From NCBI GenBank assembly GCA_965220205.1, contig OZ244812.1, forward strand, positions 2,232,001 through 2,296,000: 64,000 nt of DNA, in the 5' to 3' direction. The first letter of the stretch is position 1, and each line of letters opens with the position of its first letter. Under the pieces are notes generated by a model. The model had not been told where the DNA came from and ran no database searches. It saw only the letters and a program-made list of their open reading frames with translations. A program made the position numbers and the translations under genes. Of the stretch, positions 50,470-58,270 are shown piece by piece. The stretch comes from G965220205 sp965220205. Its GTDB lineage: Bacteria; Chloroflexota; Dehalococcoidia; Lucifugimonadales; Australimonadaceae.

Positions 50470-51656
50470 GGAATCTCGGCGTACGCCCCGAACGTCATGG
50501 CGAAAAGGGCGAACTCGGGCGAGTTCGAGCTGAACTTCAGCTCGCGCTCGTCGAACTCAGGAAGGGAGAGCACGAAGTACACTCTGCTCTCATCGACGTT
50601 GAGAAACGTGCCGCCGGCGTCGAACACGATGTCTTCGCCGGCCTCTTCCTCCGTCAACGGCCGCTCCTCCCCCGTGGCTGGGTCGTCGACGGTGACCATG
50701 ACTCTGAACGGCTCGACGCCGTCCGCGAGGTCGATGACTGCATTCGCCGACCGCGCGCGCAGCTTGAGCGCAATGTAGTCTTCGAAGTTCTCGGTCTCCC
50801 GACCGTGCTTGATCGACTCAAGCCCGTTGAACCACGGGCCTTGGAGGAAGAGGAACTGGTTGAGGTGATCGCCGGGGTCGGTGTAATCCAGGGTGCGCTG
50901 CGGGCCGTCGTAGTACTCGACGTGCGCCACATAGATGCCGTTCGGCGTCGCGTTCCGGCTCCAGCCGCCGTAGAGTTCGCGGGTGATCGAGTCCTCCCCC
51001 CGGGGGTCAACCCCGAAGGCCCGCGTGTCGAAACTCGGGCCGGCGTCGTCATTCGCGCCGATGCTCGAGACATCCAGCCCGCCCTCGGCGAGCAGATCGC
51101 GGATGATCTGCTCAGTCTCGTCGTAGGCGCCCTCGCCGAAGTGGGTGTAGCGGACCACGCCCCCTTGGTCGATCAGGTACTTGGCGGGCCAGAACCGATT
51201 GTTGTACGCCCGCCACGTGCCGAAGCTGTTGTCCTGCGCGATCGGATACCGGAGCTCGAACTCGTCAGCGGCTCGAACGACGTTCTCCGGTATGCGCTCG
51301 AACTCGAACTCGGGCGAGTGGACGCCGACGATCACGAGGCCGCGGTCCGCGTACTTCTCGTGCCATTCCCGCAAGTAGGGCATCGTGCGAATGCAGTTGA
51401 TGCACGTGTAGGTCCAGAAATCGATGAGGACAACCTTGCCCTCGAGTTCGTCGATGGTCAGCGGGTCGCTGTTGAACCAGTTGTCAACCATCGTGAAATC
51501 GGGCGCGAGATCGCCTACTCCGCCCCCGGTGAGCCCGGTCAGCTCGAAATCGGCAGGACGGCCCGGAGGCGCCACTGGGGTATCCACCGCCAGCAGGATG
51601 ACCACCGCGGCGACGGGGATGATTGCGATGAGCCACACCTTGGAGAAAATGCGCAA
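50466..51656 (-). CDS. membrane-anchored TlpA/DipZ-like thioredoxin with C-terminal beta domain
   Basis: The 396-residue protein has an N-terminal signal anchor (VWLIAIIPVAAVVILLAV), a redoxin domain with active site WTYTCINCIRTMPYL (CINC), and a C-terminal domain of about 190 residues like that of DipZ-type proteins (GANDDAGPSFDTRAFG, NGIYVAHVEYYDGPQRTLDY). Such proteins reduce disulphides in exported proteins. The membrane CcdA/DsbD electron donor domain of full DipZ is absent, so electrons must come from a separate protein. It is coupled by a GTGA overlap to the lipoprotein downstream. Confidence 0.88.
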   Translation of the reverse strand: MRIFSKVWLIAIIPVAAVVILLAVDTPVAPPGRPADFELTGLTGGGVGDLAPDFTMVDNWFNSDPLTIDELEGKVVLIDFWTYTCINCIRTMPYLREWHEKYADRGLVIVGVHSPEFEFERIPENVVRAADEFELRYPIAQDNSFGTWRAYNNRFWPAKYLIDQGGVVRYTHFGEGAYDETEQIIRDLLAEGGLDVSSIGANDDAGPSFDTRAFGVDPRGEDSITRELYGGWSRNATPNGIYVAHVEYYDGPQRTLDYTDPGDHLNQFLFLQGPWFNGLESIKHGRETENFEDYIALKLRARSANAVIDLADGVEPFRVMVTVDDPATGEERPLTEEEAGEDIVFDAGGTFLNVDESRVYFVLSLPEFDERELKFSSNSPEFALFAMTFGAYAEIP

Positions 51657-51832
51657 CCGGCGCTCCTTACTCGCGGCCCACAGAGGCTGGGCGGGGGTGG
51701 TGTATGGTATGAATGTTTACGAGTGGGAGGGGCCCGCGGTTCTTGGTTAGCCCGGCCCCCTCCGGCTATACTACTGGCGCTTGCCCTGGTTCTCCACGTC
51801 ATTCTACCCGAATAGGAGCAACGACCCGCTCC

Positions 51833-54238
51833 ATGCGAGTCCCATTGTCCTGGCTTGCTGACTACGTTCCGCTCTCGCTGCCGCCGGAGGCGCTCGCCGC
51901 GCGCCTCACCATGGCCGGCGTCGAAACGACCTACGAGCCCGGGGCCAGCGCCACGTGGGACAAGGTGCGCGTTGGCCGCGTCGTTGACGTTGCGCCCCAC
52001 CCCAACGCAGACCGCCTGCGGCTGGCGACCGTCGACCTGGGCGGCGAGACCGCCACCGTCGTTTGCGGCGCTCCGAACGTCGCCCCGGGCCAGCGAGTCG
52101 CCTTTGCAAGCGTGGGCGCGAACCTGATCGACGGCAGGACAGGCGAGCGCAGCGAGCTGAGGGCGGCGACGATTCGCGGCGTCGTCTCCGCGGGGATGGT
52201 CTGCTCCGTCAAGGAGTTGGGCCTGGGCGACGAACACGACGGGATTCTCGTCCTGCCCGAGGACGCGCCCGTCGGCGTCCCGCTGGCCGAATACATGCCC
52301 GACGACGTCCTCGACATCGAGGTCACCCCGAACCGGGGCGACTGTCTCTCGGTCCTGGGCATCGCCCGTGAAGTGGCTGCGATTACGCGGCAGATGGCGA
52401 CCGAGCCGCCGTCGGACTACGCCGAGGGCGCCGAGCCGGTAGACGACGCGGTGCGGGTCCAGATTGCCGACCACGACCTGTGCAGCCGGTACACGGCGAC
52501 GGTCGTGCGGGGCGTGCGCATCGGGCCGTCGCCTGCGTGGATGCGCCGGAGGCTGGAGCTCGCGGGCCAACGTGGGATCAACAACGTCGTCGACGTCACT
52601 AACTACGTGATGCTCGAGTACGGGCAGCCCCTGCACGCGTTCGACCTGTCAGCGTTCGCGGAAAGCACCGTCGTCGTGCGGCCTGCGACCGACGGCGAGC
52701 GCTTCACGACCCTGGACGGGACGGAGCACGAGCTGCGCCGCCCCATGCTGCTCATCGCGGACCCCGAGCGAGCCGTGGGCCTCGCGGGCGTTATGGGCGG
52801 ACGGAACAGCGAGATGCACGAGGGCACGACCGATGTCCTGCTCGAGTCGGCAACGTTCAACGCGATCAATACGCGCCGAACGGCCAACGTGCTCCACCTG
52901 CGAACGGAGGCGTCGCTCCGTTTCGAGAAGGGGCTGAATCCGGAGCTCGCGATGCGGGCCGTGCGCCGCGCAACACAGCTGATTCTTGAAACGGCGGGCG
53001 GCACGGCGGCCGCCGGCGTCTCGGACACGTTCCCGGAGCGCACGGAATCCAACAAGATGCTGTTCACCAACGGCAACATGCGCCGGGTCCTTGGCGCCGA
53101 TTTCCCCCATGCCCAGGTGATCGAGGTCCTTCGTGCGCTCGGCTTCACCGTCGACGCCCTCGACGAGGACAAGCTCCTCGTACGCCCTCCCTACTGGAGG
53201 TCGGACATCTCCATCGAAGAAGACATCATCGAGGAGGTGGCGCGGACCATCGGCTACGACGCCGTCCCTGAGCGCCCCCTTGCCGGTCAAGTGCCCTCGA
53301 CGCAGCCCGAGCCGGGGACGGAGCTACGGGAAGAGGTGCGCGACCTCCTCGTCCAGGGCGGGCTCCAGGAAACGATCTCGTACAGCCTCGTCAGCCTCGA
53401 TGCGTTGCGGCAAGAGGGGTCCGTCGGCGACGGCATGCCCCAGCCGCTCCGGACGGCGAACCCCATGAGCCGCGAGCAGGAGTACCTGCGCCTGTCGCTG
53501 CGCGGCAGCCTGTTGCGCGCTGCCGCGGCGGCCCTGCGGCAACCGCCCGGGAACGTCGCCTTGTTCGAGGTGGGCCGCGTCTTCTTGCGCAGAGACGGAG
53601 ACCTCCCGGAAGAGCGGGAGATTGCGGCGGGCGTGATTGCCGGTCCGCGGGGCAGCTCGCTATGGGAGACCGGCCTCGACGACCACGACTTCTTCGAGGC
53701 GAAGGGCATGGTGCAGGTGGTGCTCGACCGCTTGGGCGTACGCGCCGGTTTCGTGCGCGCGCAGGACGATCTGCTCCACCCCGGCAGGACGGCGCGAGTC
53801 CTCGCGAACGGCCGGGACGTCGGCGTGGTCGGCGAGCTGCACCCGCAGGCCGTCGCGCGCTTCGACATCCCGATTGAGCGCGTCGCGCTATTCGAGCTCG
53901 ACCTCGCGTCGCTCTCTGCGGAGGCGGCCTGGCGCCGGCATCGGTTCGAGAGCTTCTCTCGCTATCCCGTCGCCTCACGGGACCTCGCGTTGGCGGTGGA
54001 CGCCGACGCTCCCGCTGAGCGTCTACAGGCAATCATCGACAGTCACCCCCTCGTTGCGCGATCGACTCTGTTCGACCTTTTCACGGGCGAGGGGCTCGAG
54101 CCGGGCAAGAAATCGCTCGCCTACCGCGTGGACCTGCAATCGCCGGACGGCACGCTGAGCCCCGAACAGATTGCAGAGGCGATCGCGGCGATTGTCGCCG
54201 ACTTGGAGCGGACCGCGAACGCGACGCTGAGAGCGTAG
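51833..54238 (+). CDS. pheT: phenylalanyl-tRNA synthetase beta subunit
   Basis: The 801-residue protein shows the full-length bacterial layout: N-terminal tRNA-binding OB fold (VGRVVDVAPHPNADRLRLAT), the B3/B4 editing region (RYTATVVRGVRIGPSP, GINNVVDVTNYVMLEYGQPLH), B5 (NMRRVLGADFPHAQVIEVLR), the catalytic-like core and the C-terminal anticodon-binding domain (YPVASRDLALAVDADAPAE). It pairs with PheS, which here is 6.7 kb away on the opposite strand rather than directly upstream as is usual. Confidence 0.96.
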   Translation: MRVPLSWLADYVPLSLPPEALAARLTMAGVETTYEPGASATWDKVRVGRVVDVAPHPNADRLRLATVDLGGETATVVCGAPNVAPGQRVAFASVGANLIDGRTGERSELRAATIRGVVSAGMVCSVKELGLGDEHDGILVLPEDAPVGVPLAEYMPDDVLDIEVTPNRGDCLSVLGIAREVAAITRQMATEPPSDYAEGAEPVDDAVRVQIADHDLCSRYTATVVRGVRIGPSPAWMRRRLELAGQRGINNVVDVTNYVMLEYGQPLHAFDLSAFAESTVVVRPATDGERFTTLDGTEHELRRPMLLIADPERAVGLAGVMGGRNSEMHEGTTDVLLESATFNAINTRRTANVLHLRTEASLRFEKGLNPELAMRAVRRATQLILETAGGTAAAGVSDTFPERTESNKMLFTNGNMRRVLGADFPHAQVIEVLRALGFTVDALDEDKLLVRPPYWRSDISIEEDIIEEVARTIGYDAVPERPLAGQVPSTQPEPGTELREEVRDLLVQGGLQETISYSLVSLDALRQEGSVGDGMPQPLRTANPMSREQEYLRLSLRGSLLRAAAAALRQPPGNVALFEVGRVFLRRDGDLPEEREIAAGVIAGPRGSSLWETGLDDHDFFEAKGMVQVVLDRLGVRAGFVRAQDDLLHPGRTARVLANGRDVGVVGELHPQAVARFDIPIERVALFELDLASLSAEAAWRRHRFESFSRYPVASRDLALAVDADAPAERLQAIIDSHPLVARSTLFDLFTGEGLEPGKKSLAYRVDLQSPDGTLSPEQIAEAIAAIVADLERTANATLRA

Positions 54239-54299
54239 CCGTGGTCCCATCGCAAACCCTCGCCGCGCCGCGCGGCGTTCGTCTCGGGTAGCCAACACT

Positions 54300-55664
54300 A
54301 TGACGCAGAGCCACGAACCCCACAATCACGCGGCCCACGCCGCCGAGCACGCGCACCCGCGCCGCGCGGACCTGTTGAGCGTAGAGGACGCCCTCGAAAG
54401 GGTGCTGGCGCTGGTCACGCCTCTGCCCGAAGCCGCCGTGCCGCTGATAGCCGCCGACGGGCTGACGCTGGCCCGCGACGTGACCGCGCCGTTCGACATC
54501 CCGGCCCTGCCCAACTCGGCGATGGACGGCTACGCTGTCCGCGTCGCGGACCTCGACAACGCGGGCGAGACGAACCCTGTCACCTTGACGGTCGTCGGCC
54601 AAGTCCAGGCGGGCCAGCTGCCGTCGGTAGCGGTGGGGCCGGGCAGCGCCGTGCGCATCATGACGGGCGCGCCGATTCCTGACGGTGCCGAGGCAATCGT
54701 CCCGTACGAGTACACCGACGAGGTGGCGCGCAGAGAGTCGGGGACTCCGCTGACCTCCATCGGGGTGCGGTACGCGCCGAGCGCCGGCGACCACGTTCGG
54801 CCCGCGGGCGAGGATGTGCAGCGGGGCGCCCTCGTGCTGCGGAAGGGCCGTGTGCTGGACCCTCCGTCGATCGGTTTGCTCGCCTCGTTCGGGTACGCAG
54901 AGGCGCCGGTCGTGCGCCGGCCGCGCGTGGCGATTCTCGCGACGGGCGACGAGGTGCAGCGGCCGGGAGAGCCGCCGCAACCCGGCATGTTGTACGACTC
55001 CAACAGCTACGATACGGCTGCGGCCGTCCGGCGTTGGGGAGGCGAACCGGAGTTGCTCGGCATCGCCCGAGACAACTTCGACGAGCTCAGGGCCAAGCTC
55101 CGGGAGGGCCTGGACGCTGACCTGCTCATCACCAGCGCGGGCGTGAGCGCCGGCGCTTTCGACATGGTGAAGGACGCGTTGGCGGAGCTGGGCAGCATCG
55201 ACTTCTGGTCGGTGCGCATGCGGCCCGCGAGGCCTATCGCGTGCGGTCTGCTCCGGGCCCCGGACGGCCGGAGCGTGCCTCACCTAGGGCTGCCGGGAAA
55301 TCCCGTTAGCGCGCTCGTGGCGCTCGTGGAGTTCGGACGGCCCGCATTGGCGAAGATGCGAGGCGCGGAGCCTCGGCCCCTGCCGACAGTGCGCGCTGTG
55401 CTCGACGAGCGCGTCGTCAACCCCGACGGACGCCGTGTATATGCGCGCGTCACCCTCGAGCGGAGGGACGACGGCCTCCATGCGAGGCTCACCGGCGCCC
55501 AGGGATCTAACATTCTCACCTCGCTCGAGGCGGCGGATGGGCTTGCCATTTGCCCCGAGGACGAGCCCTACCGGGATGTGGGCCAGCAGGTGGTCGTTCA
55601 GTTGCTGGACTGGCGCGACCCCGCCGGCCTGCTCACGGACACGTTGGATATCACCACCCCATGA
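54300..55664 (+). CDS. moeA: molybdopterin molybdenumtransferase (MoeA/Glp)
   Basis: The 454-residue protein has the MoeA signatures NSAMDGYAV, VRIMTGAPIPDGAEAIV, ATGDEVQ, SAGVSAGAFD and HLGLPGNPVSAL. It inserts molybdate into molybdopterin, making the cofactor for Mo enzymes. Before the conserved domain there is a His-rich stretch (HEPHNHAAHAAEHAHPRR, residues 5-22) with six histidines, which may bind metal or may be an annotation extension; no later ATG with a good ribosome site is apparent. Confidence 0.93.
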   Translation: MTQSHEPHNHAAHAAEHAHPRRADLLSVEDALERVLALVTPLPEAAVPLIAADGLTLARDVTAPFDIPALPNSAMDGYAVRVADLDNAGETNPVTLTVVGQVQAGQLPSVAVGPGSAVRIMTGAPIPDGAEAIVPYEYTDEVARRESGTPLTSIGVRYAPSAGDHVRPAGEDVQRGALVLRKGRVLDPPSIGLLASFGYAEAPVVRRPRVAILATGDEVQRPGEPPQPGMLYDSNSYDTAAAVRRWGGEPELLGIARDNFDELRAKLREGLDADLLITSAGVSAGAFDMVKDALAELGSIDFWSVRMRPARPIACGLLRAPDGRSVPHLGLPGNPVSALVALVEFGRPALAKMRGAEPRPLPTVRAVLDERVVNPDGRRVYARVTLERRDDGLHARLTGAQGSNILTSLEAADGLAICPEDEPYRDVGQQVVVQLLDWRDPAGLLTDTLDITTP

Positions 55665-55679
55665 CTAGAGGCTGCCGCA

Positions 55680-56120
55680 ATGACTTCTGACGACCTGAGT
55701 CGCTTACAAGACCCCGACGCTGAGACTGAGGCCGACGAGCCCCGTTACGCCGTGCAACCCAGCCTGATCGAGGCGCGTGGACAGTCGGTAGCGATGGTGA
55801 TGGGCGAGCGCTTGTGCGAGGCCGCGCGCGCCAAGCTCAAGTCGCCCGACGCCTGGCGGTCGATGACGTACAAGGAAATCCGGAAGCTCATGAAGGACAA
55901 CTGCGCGGGGCAGGAGGGCTACCTCGAGCCGCAGCAGCCGATCCTCGAGATCGTTGTCCGCGTGTTGCTCTCCGCTCGCGCCGACAACCTATCCCTGGGT
56001 GAGATCCACGACGAGTTGTCCGATCTCTGGATCACGGCGCCGTGGCCGCGGCACATCTCTGTCGAGGCGCTCCAGCGTGTGCTGGACAACGCAACGCACT
56101 GCGGCATCGCACGGGCGTAG
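55680..56120 (+). CDS. hypothetical protein after moeA
   Basis: This 146-residue protein starts 15 bp after moeA and so is probably co-transcribed. The first 25 residues are acidic and likely disordered; the rest is mainly helical, and the end (NLSLGEIHDELSDLWIT, HISVEALQRVLDNATHCGI) could form a winged-helix-like unit. No membrane segment or catalytic motif is visible. I do not recognise the family. A tie to molybdenum cofactor use is suggested only by position. Confidence 0.7.
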   Translation: MTSDDLSRLQDPDAETEADEPRYAVQPSLIEARGQSVAMVMGERLCEAARAKLKSPDAWRSMTYKEIRKLMKDNCAGQEGYLEPQQPILEIVVRVLLSARADNLSLGEIHDELSDLWITAPWPRHISVEALQRVLDNATHCGIARA

Positions 56121-56121
56121 G

Positions 56122-56307
56122 CTGAGGGAACGTCTGAATTGGTCCCGTGGCGTGGCCCCGTCATTCTCGTGCTCGACACGGGAATCCACGCCCCTTCGCG
56201 ACCGGACCGCCGACTACGCCCCTACACCTCTCCTGCCGGGGCCTTGACCTCCTCCCCCACGGGGGGAGGATTGAGGAGGGGGGAAGCTCTGTTCAGAGAT
56301 TCCTTAG
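56122..56307. mobile_element. decayed IS5-like MITE carrying a REP-like unit
   Basis: The ends GAGGGAACGTCTGAA and TTCAGAGATTCCTTAG are imperfect inverted repeats matching the MITE at 7659-7806, and the right end continues into the same CCTCCCCC hairpin in reverse orientation. A REP-like unit (CATTCTCGTGCTCGACACGG, 56160-56179, plus satellite) lies inside. No exact target duplication survives. It sits between the convergent moeA operon and rplT. Confidence 0.7.
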
Positions 56308-56345
56308 CGGGATCGGGAACGGCGCGGCGCGGTTACGCCGCCACC

Positions 56346-56735
56346 CTACTGGACGGCGACAGTCGCCTGTGGCGCGACCGCGTCGAGCTGGGCCTTCGCC
56401 GCGTCCGCCAGCTCCCCAAAGGTCGGGGCGTCGTGCATAGCGAGGTCGGCCAGCGCCTTGCGGTCGAGTGCGATGCCGGCGAGCTTGAGGCCGTGCACGA
56501 GTCGGCTGTAGGAGACGCCGTGCTCCCGGGCTGCCGCGCCGATGCGAACGATCCACAACTCCCGCATGTCCCCCTTGCGCTCCCGGCGGTGCCGGTAGGC
56601 GTAGGCCAGGGCATGGAGCATCGACTCGTGAGCCCTGCGGTAAATGAGGTGCTTCGACCCACGGTGGCCCTTGGTGAGGCTGAGGACTTTTTTGTGACGG
56701 CGGTGGCCTGTAACCCCCCGCTTGACGCGTGCCAC
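56346..56735 (-). CDS. rplT: ribosomal protein L20
   Basis: The 129-residue protein begins MARVKRGVTGHRRHKKVL and has the L20 core RAHESMLHALAYAYRHRRER, MRELWIVRIGAAAREHG and YSRLVHGLKLAGIALDRKAL. It binds 23S rRNA early in assembly and in some bacteria represses its own operon. The last ten or so residues (QATVAVQ) extend past the usual end. It is third in infC-rpmI-rplT. Confidence 0.97.
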   Translation of the reverse strand: MARVKRGVTGHRRHKKVLSLTKGHRGSKHLIYRRAHESMLHALAYAYRHRRERKGDMRELWIVRIGAAAREHGVSYSRLVHGLKLAGIALDRKALADLAMHDAPTFGELADAAKAQLDAVAPQATVAVQ

Positions 56736-56780
56736 GAGACGGCCTCCGATTGACTGCCCGCCCGGCGGGGCGGGAGTGTG

Positions 56781-56984
56781 CTACTTGTTGTAGGCGGGAA
56801 CCAGCTTGAGAACGCGGCGGCGCTGCGTCGCGCTGACAGGCAGCTTGGCGTCGTACTGACCGCGCACAGCCTTGGGCTTCTTGCGCCGCAAATGGCTGCT
56901 GTGCCGCTTCATGCGGACGAGGCTGCCGCTGCCGGTGACGCCGTATCGGGCCTTCGCGCCCTTGTGCGTCTTTATCTTAGGCAT
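56781..56984 (-). CDS. rpmI: ribosomal protein L35
   Basis: The 67-residue basic protein MPKIKTHKGAKARYGVTGSG is a typical L35, with RMKRHSSHLRRKK in the middle. Its ATG overlaps the infC stop by 8 bp, indicating coupled translation. It is followed by rplT after 45 bp. Confidence 0.96.
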   Translation of the reverse strand: MPKIKTHKGAKARYGVTGSGSLVRMKRHSSHLRRKKPKAVRGQYDAKLPVSATQRRRVLKLVPAYNK

Positions 56985-57543
56985 GTTCCAACTCTCCCTG
57001 CTCTCCGGCGCCGCCCTGCCGCTCGGTCGTCTTCGCCGGCGCGAGGATGATGCTCATGAAGCGGCCCTCGAGGTTCGGCGCCTGCTCGAGCTTGGCTTCT
57101 TCCTTGAGGACCTCGTGCACCTGACGCAGCAGATTGACCGCCAAGTCGGGATGGTCAATCTGTCGGCCCCGGAACATCACCGAGACCTTGACCTTGGCCC
57201 CCTCGCCGAGCAGCCGGTGAACCAGGCGCTCCTTCGACTCGAGGTCGTGCTTGCCAATTCCCGGGCGGAAACGCACCTCGCGGAGAGTGTTCCCCTTCTG
57301 GGACTTGCGCATCTCCCGTTCTTTCGTCGACTGCAGATAACGGAACTTTCCGTAGTCGAGCAATCGGCAGACGGGCGGGTCGGAGTTCGGCGCGACTTCG
57401 ACGAGGTCGAGATCGCGGTCGCGAGCCAGGTTGAGGGCGTCACGCGTGGGCATGACGCCCAGCTGCTCGCCCTCGCCATCCACCACCCGAACCTCGGGGA
57501 CCCGGATGCGGTCGTTGACGCGGTATTCTCTAGCTATAGCTAT
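56977..57543 (-). CDS. infC: translation initiation factor IF-3, apparent AUA start
   Basis: IF3 homology (REYRVNDRIRVPEVRVVDG) extends upstream of the first ordinary start, GTG 57486, by 19 codons to an in-frame TGA, with no ATG, GTG or TTG between. ATA at 57543 has AGGA seven bases upstream, giving 188 residues with the complete N-domain. infC is known for rare AUU/AUC/AUA starts that allow IF3 to limit its own synthesis. The C-domain (GIGKHDLESKERLVHRLL, VMFRGRQIDHPDLA) is intact. The tail (TERQGGAGEQGELEHA) is a short extension. Confidence 0.85.
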   Translation of the reverse strand: MAIAREYRVNDRIRVPEVRVVDGEGEQLGVMPTRDALNLARDRDLDLVEVAPNSDPPVCRLLDYGKFRYLQSTKEREMRKSQKGNTLREVRFRPGIGKHDLESKERLVHRLLGEGAKVKVSVMFRGRQIDHPDLAVNLLRQVHEVLKEEAKLEQAPNLEGRFMSIILAPAKTTERQGGAGEQGELEHA

Positions 57544-57589
57544 GCGTGGTTCCTGCGGCTCTCAGTGTCGTGTGCATCAGTGCTGGCTG

Positions 57590-57618
57590 AATATAGCAGA
57601 ACGCCGCGGGGGGGTAAA
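57590..57618 (-). promoter_or_regulatory. extended -10 promoter of infC-rpmI-rplT
   Basis: On the - strand TTTACC (57613-57618), 17 bases, TATATT (57590-57595), with TG placed one base before the -10 (TGCTATATT). Transcription would begin about 40 bases before the AUA codon. Confidence 0.65.
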
Positions 57619-57666
57619 GGCCGGGACATCGCCGCATCGCCGGCCTCGGCGTTGTCGCGAGGGCCT

Positions 57667-58269
57667 TCACGCCGTCGGCTTGCCGATGCGGCGCTCTGTC
57701 CCTTCGAGTATGCGCCGGATGTTGTCGCGGTGCGCGGCTACGATGATTGGGCCGGTCACGAGGGCGTAGACAGCGAAGGCCGCCGGCAAGTCGTAGAAGG
57801 CGGCGCGGACGACGATCGTGGCGGCGGCGCCCGCTGCGCCCGCCACGGAGCCCAGCGAGACGTAGCGCGTCAGGGCGACGGACGGTACGAAGCAAGCGAT
57901 GCCGACAGCCGCGGCAATGGGGTCGACCGCCGTCGCCGTTCCCACGCCTGTCGCTACTCCGCGCCCGCCACGGAAGCCGGCGAGCGCGGGCCAGATGTGG
58001 CCGAAGACGACGGCGCTGGCTACCGCTGCGTGGATGATCGGATCGTCCGAGACGACGCGGGCGATGGCAGTGATCGCGGCGCCCTTCCCGAAGTCGGCCG
58101 CGAGAACGATGAGCGCCGCCGCCTTGCCGGACGTTCGCAAGACGTTGGTCGATCCGGTGCGTCCGCTGCCCACTGCCCGGATGTCGACGCCGCGGGTGAT
58201 GCGGACGACGTAGAGGCCCCACTGCAGGCTGCCCACGAGGTAGGCCGCCGGGATGAGGAGCCACTCCAT
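57667..58269 (-). CDS. plsY: acyl-phosphate:glycerol-3-phosphate acyltransferase
   Basis: The 200-residue membrane protein has the PlsY motifs GSGRTGSTNVLRT, ADFGKGAAITAIA and the glycine-rich phosphate loop GFRGGRGVATGVG, between about five membrane spans. It makes lysophosphatidate from acyl-phosphate, the first acylation of phospholipid synthesis, supporting ester-linked lipids in this organism. It begins one base after der, so the two are co-translated. Confidence 0.95.
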   Translation of the reverse strand: MEWLLIPAAYLVGSLQWGLYVVRITRGVDIRAVGSGRTGSTNVLRTSGKAAALIVLAADFGKGAAITAIARVVSDDPIIHAAVASAVVFGHIWPALAGFRGGRGVATGVGTATAVDPIAAAVGIACFVPSVALTRYVSLGSVAGAAGAAATIVVRAAFYDLPAAFAVYALVTGPIIVAAHRDNIRRILEGTERRIGKPTA

Positions 58270-58270
58270 G

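Noticed and set aside
56977..57486. infC starting at GTG 57486
   Set aside because: That start would remove the conserved beginning of the IF3 N-domain (REYRVNDRIRVPEV), which is encoded just upstream behind an AGGA-spaced ATA.
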